NCBI GenBank assembly: GCA_965228005.1
Contig: CBDDGV010000003.1
Span: 248,001 to 312,000, forward strand
Length of the DNA stretch: 64,000 nucleotides
Reading direction: 5' to 3'
DNA from: JBCCXZ01 sp965228005
Lineage (GTDB): Bacteria; Planctomycetota; Planctomycetia; Pirellulales; Lacipirellulaceae
Below, in pieces: positions 37,925 to 46,944 of this stretch. The position numbers and the translations under genes were made by a program. The notes beneath the pieces are model-generated. The model had not been told where the DNA came from. It made no database searches and saw nothing but the letters and a program-made list of their open reading frames with translations. The first letter of the stretch is position 1. Every line of letters begins with the position of its first letter.

Positions 37925-38449
37925 ATGCCCCGCTCCTTCGGAAACAACATCGCCGACTCCGTGCAGCGTTGCCTCACCTACGCCGAGACGCTGCTGAAGG
38001 GCGTGCCCGCCGACCAATTCGCCCGCTTCGCCGCGCCGGGGGGCGAGGTCATCGAATCGAACCACCCGGCGTTCATCCTCGGCCACCTCGCGCTCTACCC
38101 CGAGCGGATCGTCGACCACTGCGGCGGCGACGCCAGCGCGGTCGCGGCGCCCGCAGGCTTCGACGCGGTGTTCTCCCAGAAGGCTCGTTGCCAGGACGAC
38201 CCGGAGGGCACAATCTACCCGGCGATGGAAGAAGTGGTCGCCGTCTTCCAGTCGGGCTACGAAGCCTCGATCGAGGCGCTCCGCGCGGTCCCCGACGCGA
38301 TGCTCGAAGACGAGAACCCCATCGCGGCGATGATCCCCCGCTTCCCGACCAAAGGCTCGGTGCTGGCCTTCTACGCCAGCGGCCACATGATGGTGCACCT
38401 CGGCCAGTTCAGCGCCTGGCGCCGCATGGCCGGCCTCGGCGCGGCCTAG
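37925..38449 (+). CDS. DinB-like protein, second copy
   Basis: A 174-residue DinB/YfiT-type four-helix protein. Putative metal-ligand His residues lie in HPAFILGHLALYPERIVDH and HMMVHLGQFSAWRR. It resembles the DinB-like gene at 32393 in fold but is only distantly similar in sequence. The ATG at 37925 follows AGAGAGGA; the longer frame to 37793 is not used. Function unknown. Confidence 0.8.
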   Translation: MPRSFGNNIADSVQRCLTYAETLLKGVPADQFARFAAPGGEVIESNHPAFILGHLALYPERIVDHCGGDASAVAAPAGFDAVFSQKARCQDDPEGTIYPAMEEVVAVFQSGYEASIEALRAVPDAMLEDENPIAAMIPRFPTKGSVLAFYASGHMMVHLGQFSAWRRMAGLGAA

Positions 38450-38460
38450 TCCCGCGCTTT

Positions 38461-38554
38461 GGTGCCATGCCCACGCTCGCGTGGGCATGTGTCGGCGCGG
38501 CAAGAGAGTGCACTGCTAAATTCAGCATGGCCACACAAGTGTGGCCATGGCACC
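38461..38554. repeat. Double-hairpin repeat with GGTGCCATG/CATGGCACC ends
   Basis: The element begins GGTGCCATG and ends CATGGCACC, an exact 9-bp terminal inverted repeat. Inside each end is a further hairpin (CATGCCCACG-CT-CGCGTGGGCATG on the left, ATGGCCACAC-AA-GTGTGGCCAT on the right). It fills the gap between two convergent genes and could terminate both. Such paired hairpins look like a REP-type element. Confidence 0.8.
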
Positions 38555-38560
38555 GCCAAC

Positions 38561-39436
38561 TTAGGGATGGCCGGCGAACAACAACGGATGGAACCGGCCG
38601 CCCATCGGCGTCCCCGCGGGGATCGGGTCGGTCCCTTCCAGCAGCGGCTCGTCCTGGTCGGAGCAAACCCCGTCGCGGAAGACGTTGATCACCAGCCCCC
38701 GCCGCGGCCGGTCGCTCCGGTTCGCGTAGCTGCCGTGCAGCGTCATCGCGTGGTGGAAGCTCGCCTCGCCGGCCCGCAACTCGCACGGCACGGGTTGATA
38801 CTGTTCGCGTTGCTCGGGCGTGAGCACCTTCTTGATCGCCTCGACGCCCTGCGCGAGATGGGTCGTCGGCAGCAGCGGCCACTCGTGCGATCCCGGCACG
38901 TAGTGCAGGCAGCCGTTCTCGATGGTTGAGTCGTCCAGCCCGATCCAGCAAGTCAGATGAGCCAGCGGCTTGGTGCGCGTCCAGTACGAGTAGTCCTGGT
39001 GCCAGGCGACCACCCCGCCGTGGCGGGCCGGCTTGCAGAACAGCTGGTCGTGCCAGAACCGCACCGGCCCGTCGAGCAGCTGGCTCGCCGCCGTCAGGAA
39101 GGCCGGGTTCCACAGCACGTCGTGCAGCGCCTCGCGCACCCGCCACGCCCCCAGCGCGTGGAACAGCACGCTCTGCTCGTCGCCCGATTCGTTCGCGTGG
39201 TACTCGTACCACAGCTCGGCGCCGTCGTGACCGGGGCGCATCACTTCGGCCAGTTCCGCACGCAGGGCCTCGATCTGCGCGTCGTTCAAGAGCCGCACGC
39301 CCGCGAGGTACCCCTGCCGGTGGAACGACTCGACCTGTTCCTCGTCGAGGGCGTGCCGCTGAAACAGCTCCGCAGGCCCCAGTTGCGGGAACAGGCCGCC
39401 GACCGGTTCGTGCCGATAGGAAAGGTCTTCCGCCAT
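38561..39436 (-). CDS. Phytanoyl-CoA dioxygenase (PhyH) family protein
   Basis: A 291-residue non-heme Fe(II)/2-oxoglutarate-dependent oxygenase. The metal facial triad is visible: His and Asp in VVAWHQDYSYWT and the distal His in MTLHGSYANRSDRPRRG, where the Arg would bind 2-oxoglutarate. Features WIGLDDSTIENGCLHYVPGSHE and FHHAM fit the PhyH family. The substrate is unknown; many planctomycetes have several PhyH copies. It is convergent with the DinB-like gene, separated by the repeat. Confidence 0.9.
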   Translation of the reverse strand: MAEDLSYRHEPVGGLFPQLGPAELFQRHALDEEQVESFHRQGYLAGVRLLNDAQIEALRAELAEVMRPGHDGAELWYEYHANESGDEQSVLFHALGAWRVREALHDVLWNPAFLTAASQLLDGPVRFWHDQLFCKPARHGGVVAWHQDYSYWTRTKPLAHLTCWIGLDDSTIENGCLHYVPGSHEWPLLPTTHLAQGVEAIKKVLTPEQREQYQPVPCELRAGEASFHHAMTLHGSYANRSDRPRRGLVINVFRDGVCSDQDEPLLEGTDPIPAGTPMGGRFHPLLFAGHP

Positions 39437-39542
39437 TGCGCTCCGCCAAGCCCGGGAGTGACTCGATACCCGCCGCCGCAGCCGACTATACTAAGGGTTC
39501 ACCAGTGACGCAGCCAACCACGCGACGACCAAGAGACCCTCC

Positions 39543-40346
39543 ATGCACCAACCGCTGACCGTCGACCCCGGCGTGCAGGTCCACCTGCAAGACTTCGACC
39601 CCCGCCACGTCGACGGCGACTGGGACAAGCAGTCGGCCAAGGAGCAGATCGAGCGGAACGCCGAGGCCGCCCGCGACCTCGCCTACCGCCTCTACGCCGA
39701 GAACCGACGCTCCGTGCTCCTGGTACTGCAGGGCATGGACACCGCCGGCAAGGACGGCACCATCCGCACCGTGATGACCGGCGTCAGCCCCCAGAGCTGC
39801 ACCGTCGTGCCCTTCAAGCAGCCCAGCGCCGAGGAGTTGGACCACAACTTCCTCTGGCGCATCCACCGCCGCGTGCCCCGCCGCGGCAACATCGGCATCT
39901 TCAACCGCTCGCACTACGAGGACGTGCTCGTGGTACGCGTCCACAACCTTGTGCCCGAGGAGGAGTGGCGTTCCCGCTACAACCGCATCAACGAGTTCGA
40001 GCGCCTGCTGTGCGAGGGCGGCGTGACCATTGTGAAGTGCTTCCTGCACATCAGCAAAGAGGAGCAGCGCGAGCGGCTTCAGGCGCGGCTCGACAACCCC
40101 CACAAGCGGTGGAAGTTCTCCAAGGCCGACATCGCCGAACGCGCCTATTGGGACGACTACCAACGCGCCTACGAAGACGCCCTCACGCGGTGCAACACGT
40201 CGTACGCCCCCTGGCACATCGTGCCCTCGGACCGCAAGTGGTACCGCAACCTCACGGTCAGCCGGATCCTGCTGGACACCCTGCAGCGGCTCGACCCCCA
40301 GTTCCCGCCCGCCGAGCCGGGGCTGGATGGTGTTGTGCTAGAGTAG
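39543..40346 (+). CDS. Polyphosphate kinase 2 (PPK2) family protein
   Basis: A 267-residue nucleotide-phosphorylating enzyme. Motifs are LVLQGMDTAGKDGTIRTVMTGV (Walker A), FNRSHYEDVLVVRVH (Walker B-like) and DNPHKRWKFSKADIAERAYWDDY (lid). PPK2 proteins use polyphosphate to phosphorylate ADP, GDP or AMP, or run the reverse reaction. Single-domain length and the PSDRKWYRNLTV end fit the class I/III group. A possible link with purine genes is not shown by position. Confidence 0.92.
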   Translation: MHQPLTVDPGVQVHLQDFDPRHVDGDWDKQSAKEQIERNAEAARDLAYRLYAENRRSVLLVLQGMDTAGKDGTIRTVMTGVSPQSCTVVPFKQPSAEELDHNFLWRIHRRVPRRGNIGIFNRSHYEDVLVVRVHNLVPEEEWRSRYNRINEFERLLCEGGVTIVKCFLHISKEEQRERLQARLDNPHKRWKFSKADIAERAYWDDYQRAYEDALTRCNTSYAPWHIVPSDRKWYRNLTVSRILLDTLQRLDPQFPPAEPGLDGVVLE

Positions 40347-40399
40347 CCCGACTGCGTGTCGTTGCGTTCCCACCAACAACAGACGCCCGCACAAAGAAC

Positions 40400-41317
40400 A
40401 TGAGCTTCGATCCCCAGGCGCTCGCCCCCGAAAAACGGTTCCTTCCCGCTTTCGGCCGAGCGGCCCTCATCTTGCCTGCAGTCGGAATCGTCGGAGCAAT
40501 CGTTGGAGCGATGGTCCTCAACGGCGTGGAAGCTGCTTTGGTTGCCGGAGCCGTCGGCGGAGAAGAAGACGCAGCCATCGTCTTCTACCTCCGTATCTTG
40601 GTCCTGGGGGTGGCCGTCCTCGCGGGGTTTGCAGGATTCGTGTTGGGCCTCCTTTCGTTGTTCGGCAAAGGCCAAGTCAACGGCACTAGCTCTCCGATTC
40701 TCGGCATCTTCGGCATGCTGTTGGGCGCTCTGGTGACCTGCATGCCCCTGCTCCTGCTCCCTGCAATACAGGCAGCGAAGCAAGCAAGGGTTGTCGCGAT
40801 GATCAAGGAGATGGACAGCGGTGCTGAGCAGCTTCGGTGCGCCGGGGGCGCGGTGGTTCTCGTCCGACCCGACGAAGGCTGGGCGATAGTCGACGGAGAG
40901 AAGGCACGGTCGTTCAACCCGCTTGCATCAGTCGCAGCACTCCGGGCTCTGCCGAACCAGAAGCTGGCTATTGGGATGATCATCGCGGAGCCGATAACCT
41001 TCGTTGATCTGGGTATCCTTCACGAAAGCCAGCTCCCGGATGCCCTGCCTGCCGTGGCCGAGAACCTAGTCGAACAGGCGAGACTATTCGACAAGACCAA
41101 GCCCAGCCTGCGAACTTGCACTCTTGGGGAAATCGAGGGCCTCGAAGTGATGTACGAAGGCACAAGCCCAGAAGGAATAGACGTCTCGGTGCGCCAACAG
41201 CTCTACTGGTGGCGGGGGTACATGGTTCGCTTTGTGATGACACTACCCGACGACCCCTCGGGCGAGGCCAAGGCCCTTGCGGAGCCTTTCTTTAGAGCGG
41301 TTACTCTAGTCGAGTAA
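40400..41317 (+). CDS. Membrane protein of unknown function
   Basis: A 305-residue protein. The first 130 residues hold about three hydrophobic segments (around residues 20-45, 65-90 and 100-125) and a polar start, similar in layout to DUF4190-type proteins; the last 170 residues form a soluble alpha/beta domain (VVLVRPDEGWAIVDGEKARSF, LYWWRGYMVRFVMTLPDD). The ATG at 40400 is the natural start; the frame to 39965 overlaps the PPK2 gene. Confidence 0.55.
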   Translation: MSFDPQALAPEKRFLPAFGRAALILPAVGIVGAIVGAMVLNGVEAALVAGAVGGEEDAAIVFYLRILVLGVAVLAGFAGFVLGLLSLFGKGQVNGTSSPILGIFGMLLGALVTCMPLLLLPAIQAAKQARVVAMIKEMDSGAEQLRCAGGAVVLVRPDEGWAIVDGEKARSFNPLASVAALRALPNQKLAIGMIIAEPITFVDLGILHESQLPDALPAVAENLVEQARLFDKTKPSLRTCTLGEIEGLEVMYEGTSPEGIDVSVRQQLYWWRGYMVRFVMTLPDDPSGEAKALAEPFFRAVTLVE

Positions 41318-42077
41318 CGTTCGCACCAGGGTCGCACCGCCAAGTTCCTCGGCCCCGACGGCCGTCTCGTCGCGTCGGCCCTCCAGTGGTCGGAAATCAA
41401 GGCCAAGCTCGGCGAGAAGCTCTCGCCCTGAGCTCCGCCCATCACCGCAAGGCCTTCTCCTTGCACAATTACTGCGCGTAACGTTCGTTCGCGTCTCTCG
41501 CTTCATCTAGCAGGAACGGAAGAGTCACCAAGCTCACACATCCTGCAGCACGCCGACGATCGGCGGGAGAATCCCATCATGCACGGTAAGGTACGGTTCA
41601 CGAAACCAGTGAAGAGTTCATGGCAAGACCCACAATCAAAGGCTTGTTCTACTCAAGCGTTGAGTTACATTGCGGTCGCGGTCTGCCTGTTCAGAACTCG
41701 GGTCTTGGAGTTTTTTCGGCCGTCGGATACCGCCCGGGGGGGCGGTTCTAAAGGGGTTGCGTCGCGGCTGAAGCCGCAAGGCCTCTGCGCATTACAGCCA
41801 CGCCCGGGCGGGCAGAAACTCGTCGCCTCGGGGTACTGGCCTGCGCCCGGCCTTGTTGGCCGCTGTCCCGCGCCCCTCCCCTGAGAGACCTGGGGCCGAT
41901 GAGTCGACGCTCGGTGGGGGAGCGGACCATGCTGCGAAACCAGCGCCGCTGCGCTCGTTTCCGCTCACGCGCGGCCAGCCGCGTCTGCGCCCCCTCTGCT
42001 GCTTTGGTTCAGCACTCCGGCCGAATTACACGATCAACGCCTGCTCAGCACCTACACGCTCCAACAGGGAGAACACG
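41318..42077. other. Gene-poor gap before the large PEP-CTERM gene
   Basis: The gap starts with a short coding remnant (see 41333). From 41440 on no open frame looks coding; a 101-codon frame from 41579 has poor codon usage and no start signal. A small stem (GCGGC/GCCGC, 41764-41777) is present. The 3' end (from 42064) carries the CAGGGA ribosome site of the next gene. The rest is unassigned. Confidence 0.35.
41333..41431 (+). pseudogene. Possible C-terminal remnant of a protein gene
   Basis: A 32-codon stretch translates as a natural-looking C-terminus (KFLGPDGRLVASALQW, then EIKAKLGEKLSP) and ends in TGA, but no start or N-terminal part is present upstream, where the preceding gene ends at 41317. 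The LGPDGRLVAS pattern recalls a redoxin- or nitrophorin-like thiol protein end, but the family cannot be fixed. It may be a leftover of a deletion. Confidence 0.35.
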
Positions 42078-45000
42078 ATGAACCGCGCCGATCAAGCCCG
42101 CTGCCTCTTCACGCGATTTGCTCTGCTCGTCCCGGCCGCCTTCGCGGCGGCCGCCGCCTGCGCTGCGCCGGTGAGCTGGAACTCTGCCGTCAGCAGCAAC
42201 TGGAACAACGCCAGCAACTGGACCCCGCCCGCCGTGCCGGGCACGGGCGACGACGTCACCATCGGCGACGTCGTCGGCACCGAGGGCACCCGCGTCACGC
42301 TCGACATCAACGATACCGTGCTGACGCTCAACCTGCAGAGCGGGAATGAGTTCGACACCGACGATTTTGAGCTGGTCGCCACCTCGGCCAGCATCACCGG
42401 CCTCGGCACCGAGCTGCTCGTGAAGCCCAACAACGGCGGCGCCTTGGACTCGTTCGACGTCGACTTCGTGGATGTCACCAGCAACGCCACGGTCCGCATG
42501 CTCGGCGGCCGGCTCGAGGTCGACGGCAACACCGGCGATGGCCGCCTCGACCTCACCACCGGCGCCACGCTCATCGGCTACGGCACGATCGACCTCGAAG
42601 ACTCCGCCCCCGGCAGCGAGTCGCGGTTCACGCTCTCCAGCAGCACGCTCAACGTCGGCAACACCACCGACGGGCTCATTATCCTCACGGACGTGCCCCA
42701 GACGCTCACCGTCAACGCCACCGACCCGAATGTCACCGCCGACCTCGACCAGGGCGGCTCGACCGTCAACCTGCTGGCCTCCGGCACGCTCGACCTGAAC
42801 GTGCCGATCGTCCCCGCCACGGACACGGCCTTCAGCAGCACGATGAACCTCTTCCGCAAGTCGACCCTCGACGTGGAGGACGCCTGGAACTTCAACGGCA
42901 CGATGAACGTGAATACCACGGCCGGCATCTTCCTCGGCCAGACCGCGGGCCCCGCCACGATCACCGGCGGGACGTTCACCCAGACCGGGGGCTCGATCAA
43001 TCTCGACAACGCCGCCGACCACCTGATCTTCGACACCGGCTACCAGAGCACCGCCGGCACGATCAGCCTCCAGAGCGGGGCGATCACCTTCAACGCCAAC
43101 TCGACGATCGCTGCCGGCGTCGACTTCAGCGTCAGCAACTCCGCCACGGATAGCACCGAGGTCAACATCGGCCCCGGGGCCACGGTCACGGTCAACGACG
43201 CGAACTGGAACTGGGACGGCGCGGGAGTCCCGAGCAACGTGATCAACATCGCCGACAACGGGCGGCTCAACGCCAACATCACCGCCATCGCCGACCGATA
43301 CAGCGGTACGATGAACATCGACGGCGGCATCCTCAACGTCAACGGTCTGAATAATGAGTGGGGCCAGGACGGGGGCACGATCACCGTTACCGGCGACGGC
43401 ACCCCCGCGGGCACAAGCAGCTTCTTCGGCGACAAGTTCATCAAGAACGGCGGCGTCCTCCAGGTGCAGGCCGACGGCATCCTCGTCATGGATGTCGAGA
43501 CCGAGTGGACCGGCGGCACCCTCAACGTCAACGGAGAGGCCTTCGCCAGCGGCCCCACCACCTGGAACGGCGCCACCGTCAACGGCATCGGCCTCTTGAG
43601 CCAAGCCGACGACGCCACCGTCACCGCCGACCAGACCATCGACGTTGCCACCTACGACATGGACGGCACCGTGGGATCGGCCATAGACATCACTATCGAG
43701 CCCGGCAACACCTTCACCATCAACTCCGCGGCGATCGACACCTCCGGCGGGTTCAACGGCAACCTCAACGTGAACAGCGCGACGCTCGACGTGAACACCG
43801 CCAACTGGGAGCTCGGCAACCTCGGCGACATCAACCTCGCCAACACCGGGTCGGGCGGCGCCGTCCTCGCACCGGGCGGCACGCTCACCGTCGCGAGCGG
43901 AGCCAACATCACGGCGACGGGAAACAACAACTCGATCCAGACCGACGTGGTGCTCGAAGAGGGCGCCAACCTCAACGTGAACAGTGGCGGCCGGGTGACC
44001 ATCGGCGCCAGTGGCTCGACCTTTAACCTTGCCGGGGGCGACGTTAACCAGGACATCGGCGGCGGGACCCTCACCAACAACGGCATCCGCGTCACCGGCG
44101 ACTCGTCCATCAACGTCACCACCTTCGACTGGGACCAGGGCTCTACGGTCGTCGAGTCCGGCGGCAGCCTCGACATCAACGTTACCGACATCGACGCGGC
44201 GGCGCCCACCAACCAGTACGACAACAACCTGTTCCTCAACGGCGGCGGATCGGTCAACGTCGACAACGCCGCCAACGTCTGGTTGATGGACGGGTCGATC
44301 AACTACTCGGGCGGGGGCACGGTCGCCGGCGACACCGTCCACATCGGCGACGACGCCGGCTTGAACGACGCCGACGTGAACGTCACCGGAGGCGGCGTCG
44401 CACAGATCACCGCGCCGGTGCGCTTCCAGTCCGACGCCGACGTGGCCGTGAACGCAGGCGCCACCTTCCGCACCACGGGCGTTACGGAGTTCGCCCCGGT
44501 CAACGGAGGCAACAACGGCGAGTTCACCGGCACGGGCACGTGGCAGCTCGCGGGGCCGAACAATGTTTTCGAGCCCACCACCATCAACATGGTCGGCGGC
44601 ACGGTCGACCTCGACAACTCGTACCTGCCGGTTACCCCAGCGTTCGCCAACGACACCGTCCTCAACGCCGATCTCACGATCAACGCGGCAACGATGGCGG
44701 ACTACGGCAACCGGGGCAACTTCTTCGGGACCGACAACTTTTCCGAGATTTTCATCGCCGACTCGGTCACGCTCACCGTTAACCTCGACAACCCCAACGA
44801 CGAGTGGACCGTCAACTCCAACGGCCGCATCGACTACAGCGGCGTCGGGGGCGTGCATGATTTCCTGGCCGGGTCGGACGTCAACATGAACGGCATTCTT
44901 AATGTTACCGGCGAGGGCCGCAGCGCGGCTCGGCTCGACATCGGCGGCACGATCAATTCACTGACGCCCGGCGCGGGGTTCGTGCTGGGCGGGGGCTCCA

Positions 45001-46469
45001 CTTCCGATCCCAACCGTCTGGAAGGCGGCGTCATCAACGGCCCCGGGCCCCTCCGTGCGGAGACGGCGAAGGCGTTGCACGGCTTCGGCACGATCAATAC
45101 CGACGTGATCTACGCCACCACGCTCTCGGGCTTCGGGAGCTCGAACCTCCTGGCAGACGACGGGACCCTCACGATCAATGGTTCGCTCACCGGCATTGCT
45201 TTTCTCGGCACGGCCGACAGCGACGGCACGCTCAACATCACCAACCCTTGGAACACCAACGTCGCAAGCTTTGTTGACCTCAACGGCGGCGTCCTCACCG
45301 GCCAGACGATCACCAACAACAACCCGAACGGCATCACGGGCAACGGCGAAGTCGCCGCCCGGGTCATCAACAACACCCGGATCGCCGCGGAGAACGCCGG
45401 CACGCTCCGCGTGACGAACACGCTGACCGATTGGGACGGGGCCACAGAAAACGGCGAGCTGCACGCGGTCGCCGGCAACCTCGAGATCGTTGACAACGGG
45501 CCGTTTGGTTTCGATGGCAGGGCGATTATTGGCCCGGCGCGCGAGCTGTTTATTAACGGTTTCGACCTTGATTTCGGGTCCGGCTCAGAGCTCACCATGA
45601 GCGGCGGCACGCTCCGCTCGACCAACGCTCAAACGATCGGCGGCGTCGTGAACATCAACACGAACACGGCGCGCTGGGAGACCGCTGCTACCATCGAGTC
45701 GACCGCCGCTGTCACCATCACGAGCGAGCTGCAACTCGACGGCGACACAATCATCGAGGCCGGCGCCACTTTCGGCGGCGGCGGCGCCCTCGTCAACGAG
45801 CCCGGCAGAACGCTCACGCTGCTCGACGCGGCCGACGTCGACGTGCTGCTCGAAAACGAGGGCCGGCTTGAGCTGGGGGCCTCGCCCGGGCAGACCACCG
45901 GCCTCGACTTCCAGCAGTTCGCCACCGGCATCTGGGACGTCGAGATCCAGGACACGGGCCTGAATGACTTCGACCGCATGAACCTCACCGGCGTCGCCCA
46001 GCTCGACGGCACGCTCGACCTCTCGCTGCTCGGCGGATTCCAGCCCGACATCGGCGACACCTTCAACATCCTCTCCGCGTCGGGCGGCGTCGGCGGCTCG
46101 TTCTCCGACGTGCTCCAGCCGCTCACGCTCGCCGCCGGCCGGCTGTTCGAGGTCAACTACCTGCCGACGATCGTCCAGCTCGAGGTGGTGGCCGACTTCG
46201 ACGCCGACTTCGACGGCGACAACGACGTGGACGTGGCCGACCTGATGATCCTGCAGCGCGGCTTTGGCGTCGGCACGACCCAGTCTGAGGGCGACGCCGA
46301 CTACGACGGCGACATCGACGCCGACGACATCGCCGTCTGGGAGGCCCAGTTCGGCATGGGCGCGGCCGTCAGCGCCACGCTCGCCGCCACGGCCGCCGTG
46401 CCCGAACCGGCGACCGCGCTGCTGCTGGCCGTCGGCTTGGCGTTCGCCGCCGGTCGTCGCCGCGGCTAG
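42078..46469 (+). CDS. Large secreted beta-repeat protein with dockerin-like repeats and PEP-CTERM signal
   Basis: A 1463-residue exported protein. A signal peptide (about residues 1-30) precedes NSAVSSNWNNASNWTPP, a frequent opening of bacterial surface proteins. The body is a long series of beta-strand repeats rich in Asn, Gly, Thr and Asp (LNVNG, INLDN, TVNDANWNW), likely a beta-helix. Near the end, two Asp-rich calcium-loop repeats follow (DADFDGDNDVDVADLMIL and GDADYDGDIDADDIAVW), as in dockerin type I. The last 25 residues are VPEPATALLLAVGLAFAAGRRRG, a PEP-CTERM sorting tail. It is probably a surface or matrix protein processed by an exosortase encoded elsewhere. The ATG at 42078 follows CAGGGA with normal spacing. 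Confidence 0.85.
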   Translation: MNRADQARCLFTRFALLVPAAFAAAAACAAPVSWNSAVSSNWNNASNWTPPAVPGTGDDVTIGDVVGTEGTRVTLDINDTVLTLNLQSGNEFDTDDFELVATSASITGLGTELLVKPNNGGALDSFDVDFVDVTSNATVRMLGGRLEVDGNTGDGRLDLTTGATLIGYGTIDLEDSAPGSESRFTLSSSTLNVGNTTDGLIILTDVPQTLTVNATDPNVTADLDQGGSTVNLLASGTLDLNVPIVPATDTAFSSTMNLFRKSTLDVEDAWNFNGTMNVNTTAGIFLGQTAGPATITGGTFTQTGGSINLDNAADHLIFDTGYQSTAGTISLQSGAITFNANSTIAAGVDFSVSNSATDSTEVNIGPGATVTVNDANWNWDGAGVPSNVINIADNGRLNANITAIADRYSGTMNIDGGILNVNGLNNEWGQDGGTITVTGDGTPAGTSSFFGDKFIKNGGVLQVQADGILVMDVETEWTGGTLNVNGEAFASGPTTWNGATVNGIGLLSQADDATVTADQTIDVATYDMDGTVGSAIDITIEPGNTFTINSAAIDTSGGFNGNLNVNSATLDVNTANWELGNLGDINLANTGSGGAVLAPGGTLTVASGANITATGNNNSIQTDVVLEEGANLNVNSGGRVTIGASGSTFNLAGGDVNQDIGGGTLTNNGIRVTGDSSINVTTFDWDQGSTVVESGGSLDINVTDIDAAAPTNQYDNNLFLNGGGSVNVDNAANVWLMDGSINYSGGGTVAGDTVHIGDDAGLNDADVNVTGGGVAQITAPVRFQSDADVAVNAGATFRTTGVTEFAPVNGGNNGEFTGTGTWQLAGPNNVFEPTTINMVGGTVDLDNSYLPVTPAFANDTVLNADLTINAATMADYGNRGNFFGTDNFSEIFIADSVTLTVNLDNPNDEWTVNSNGRIDYSGVGGVHDFLAGSDVNMNGILNVTGEGRSAARLDIGGTINSLTPGAGFVLGGGSTSDPNRLEGGVINGPGPLRAETAKALHGFGTINTDVIYATTLSGFGSSNLLADDGTLTINGSLTGIAFLGTADSDGTLNITNPWNTNVASFVDLNGGVLTGQTITNNNPNGITGNGEVAARVINNTRIAAENAGTLRVTNTLTDWDGATENGELHAVAGNLEIVDNGPFGFDGRAIIGPARELFINGFDLDFGSGSELTMSGGTLRSTNAQTIGGVVNINTNTARWETAATIESTAAVTITSELQLDGDTIIEAGATFGGGGALVNEPGRTLTLLDAADVDVLLENEGRLELGASPGQTTGLDFQQFATGIWDVEIQDTGLNDFDRMNLTGVAQLDGTLDLSLLGGFQPDIGDTFNILSASGGVGGSFSDVLQPLTLAAGRLFEVNYLPTIVQLEVVADFDADFDGDNDVDVADLMILQRGFGVGTTQSEGDADYDGDIDADDIAVWEAQFGMGAAVSATLAATAAVPEPATALLLAVGLAFAAGRRRG

Positions 46470-46564
46470 TCACGAGAAGCAATCGGACGACAGCGGGGCG
46501 GCTGCCGATGGTATGCCGCTCCGTTTCTCGTTTCCGCGAATCGGCTCTAGCCGGCGTCCCGCTC

Positions 46565-46595
46565 TTGACTCGAATATATAGACAGTCTATATATT
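46565..46595 (+). promoter_or_regulatory. Leaderless promoter with palindromic PadR operator
   Basis: TTGACT (46565-46570), 17 bp, then TATATA (46588-46593). The palindrome AATATATAGAC-A-GTCTATATATT (46573-46595) covers the spacer and the -10 box. The padR ATG follows six bases after the -10 box, so the transcript is likely leaderless and the site fits autoregulation by the PadR protein. Confidence 0.8.
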
Positions 46596-46599
46596 AAGC

Positions 46600-46944
46600 A
46601 TGGCGAACCCCGTCGAAGGCAACAAGCTCCGCGGCCACCTGGAGACGATCGTGCTCTCCTCGCTCGAGTCGGGCCCTGCACACGGGCTGGCGATCATCCA
46701 GCGGTTGGAGGCCGCCGGTTCCGGCGCGCTCCGCATGAAGGAGGGTTCCCTCTACCCGGCTCTGTACCGCATGGAGCAGGCCGGCCTGATTGCCGCCAAG
46801 TGGGAAGAGAACACCGGCGGGCGTCGCGGCCCCCGGCGGAGGGTCTACCGGATCACGCCCAAGGGCAAGCGTCAACTCGCCGCCGGGCGAGAAGAGTGGC
46901 AGTCGTTCGTGAACGTTGTCGGAACCCTCTTGGGAGTCACCTGA
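46600..46944 (+). CDS. PadR family transcriptional regulator
   Basis: A 114-residue winged-helix repressor: HLETIVLSSLESGPAHGLAIIQRLEAAG is the N-terminal helix-turn-helix region, followed by MKEGSLYPALYRMEQAGLIAAKWEE and a basic wing (GGRRGPRRRVYRITPKGKRQL), then a short C-terminal helix. It overlaps the next gene by one base (TGATG). It would bind the palindrome that overlaps its own promoter. PadR proteins with a following HAAS-domain membrane gene form a known type of signalling pair. Confidence 0.9.
   Translation: MANPVEGNKLRGHLETIVLSSLESGPAHGLAIIQRLEAAGSGALRMKEGSLYPALYRMEQAGLIAAKWEENTGGRRGPRRRVYRITPKGKRQLAAGREEWQSFVNVVGTLLGVT

Noticed and set aside
41579..41884. 101-codon frame before the PEP-CTERM gene
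   Set aside because: No ribosome site, mixed codon use and no similarity to any family I know.
42045..44858. 937-codon open frame on the minus strand
   Set aside because: Antisense to the PEP-CTERM gene; a Val/Asp/Gly repeat product without signal or domains. It mirrors the Asn/Asp/Gly codons of the real gene.
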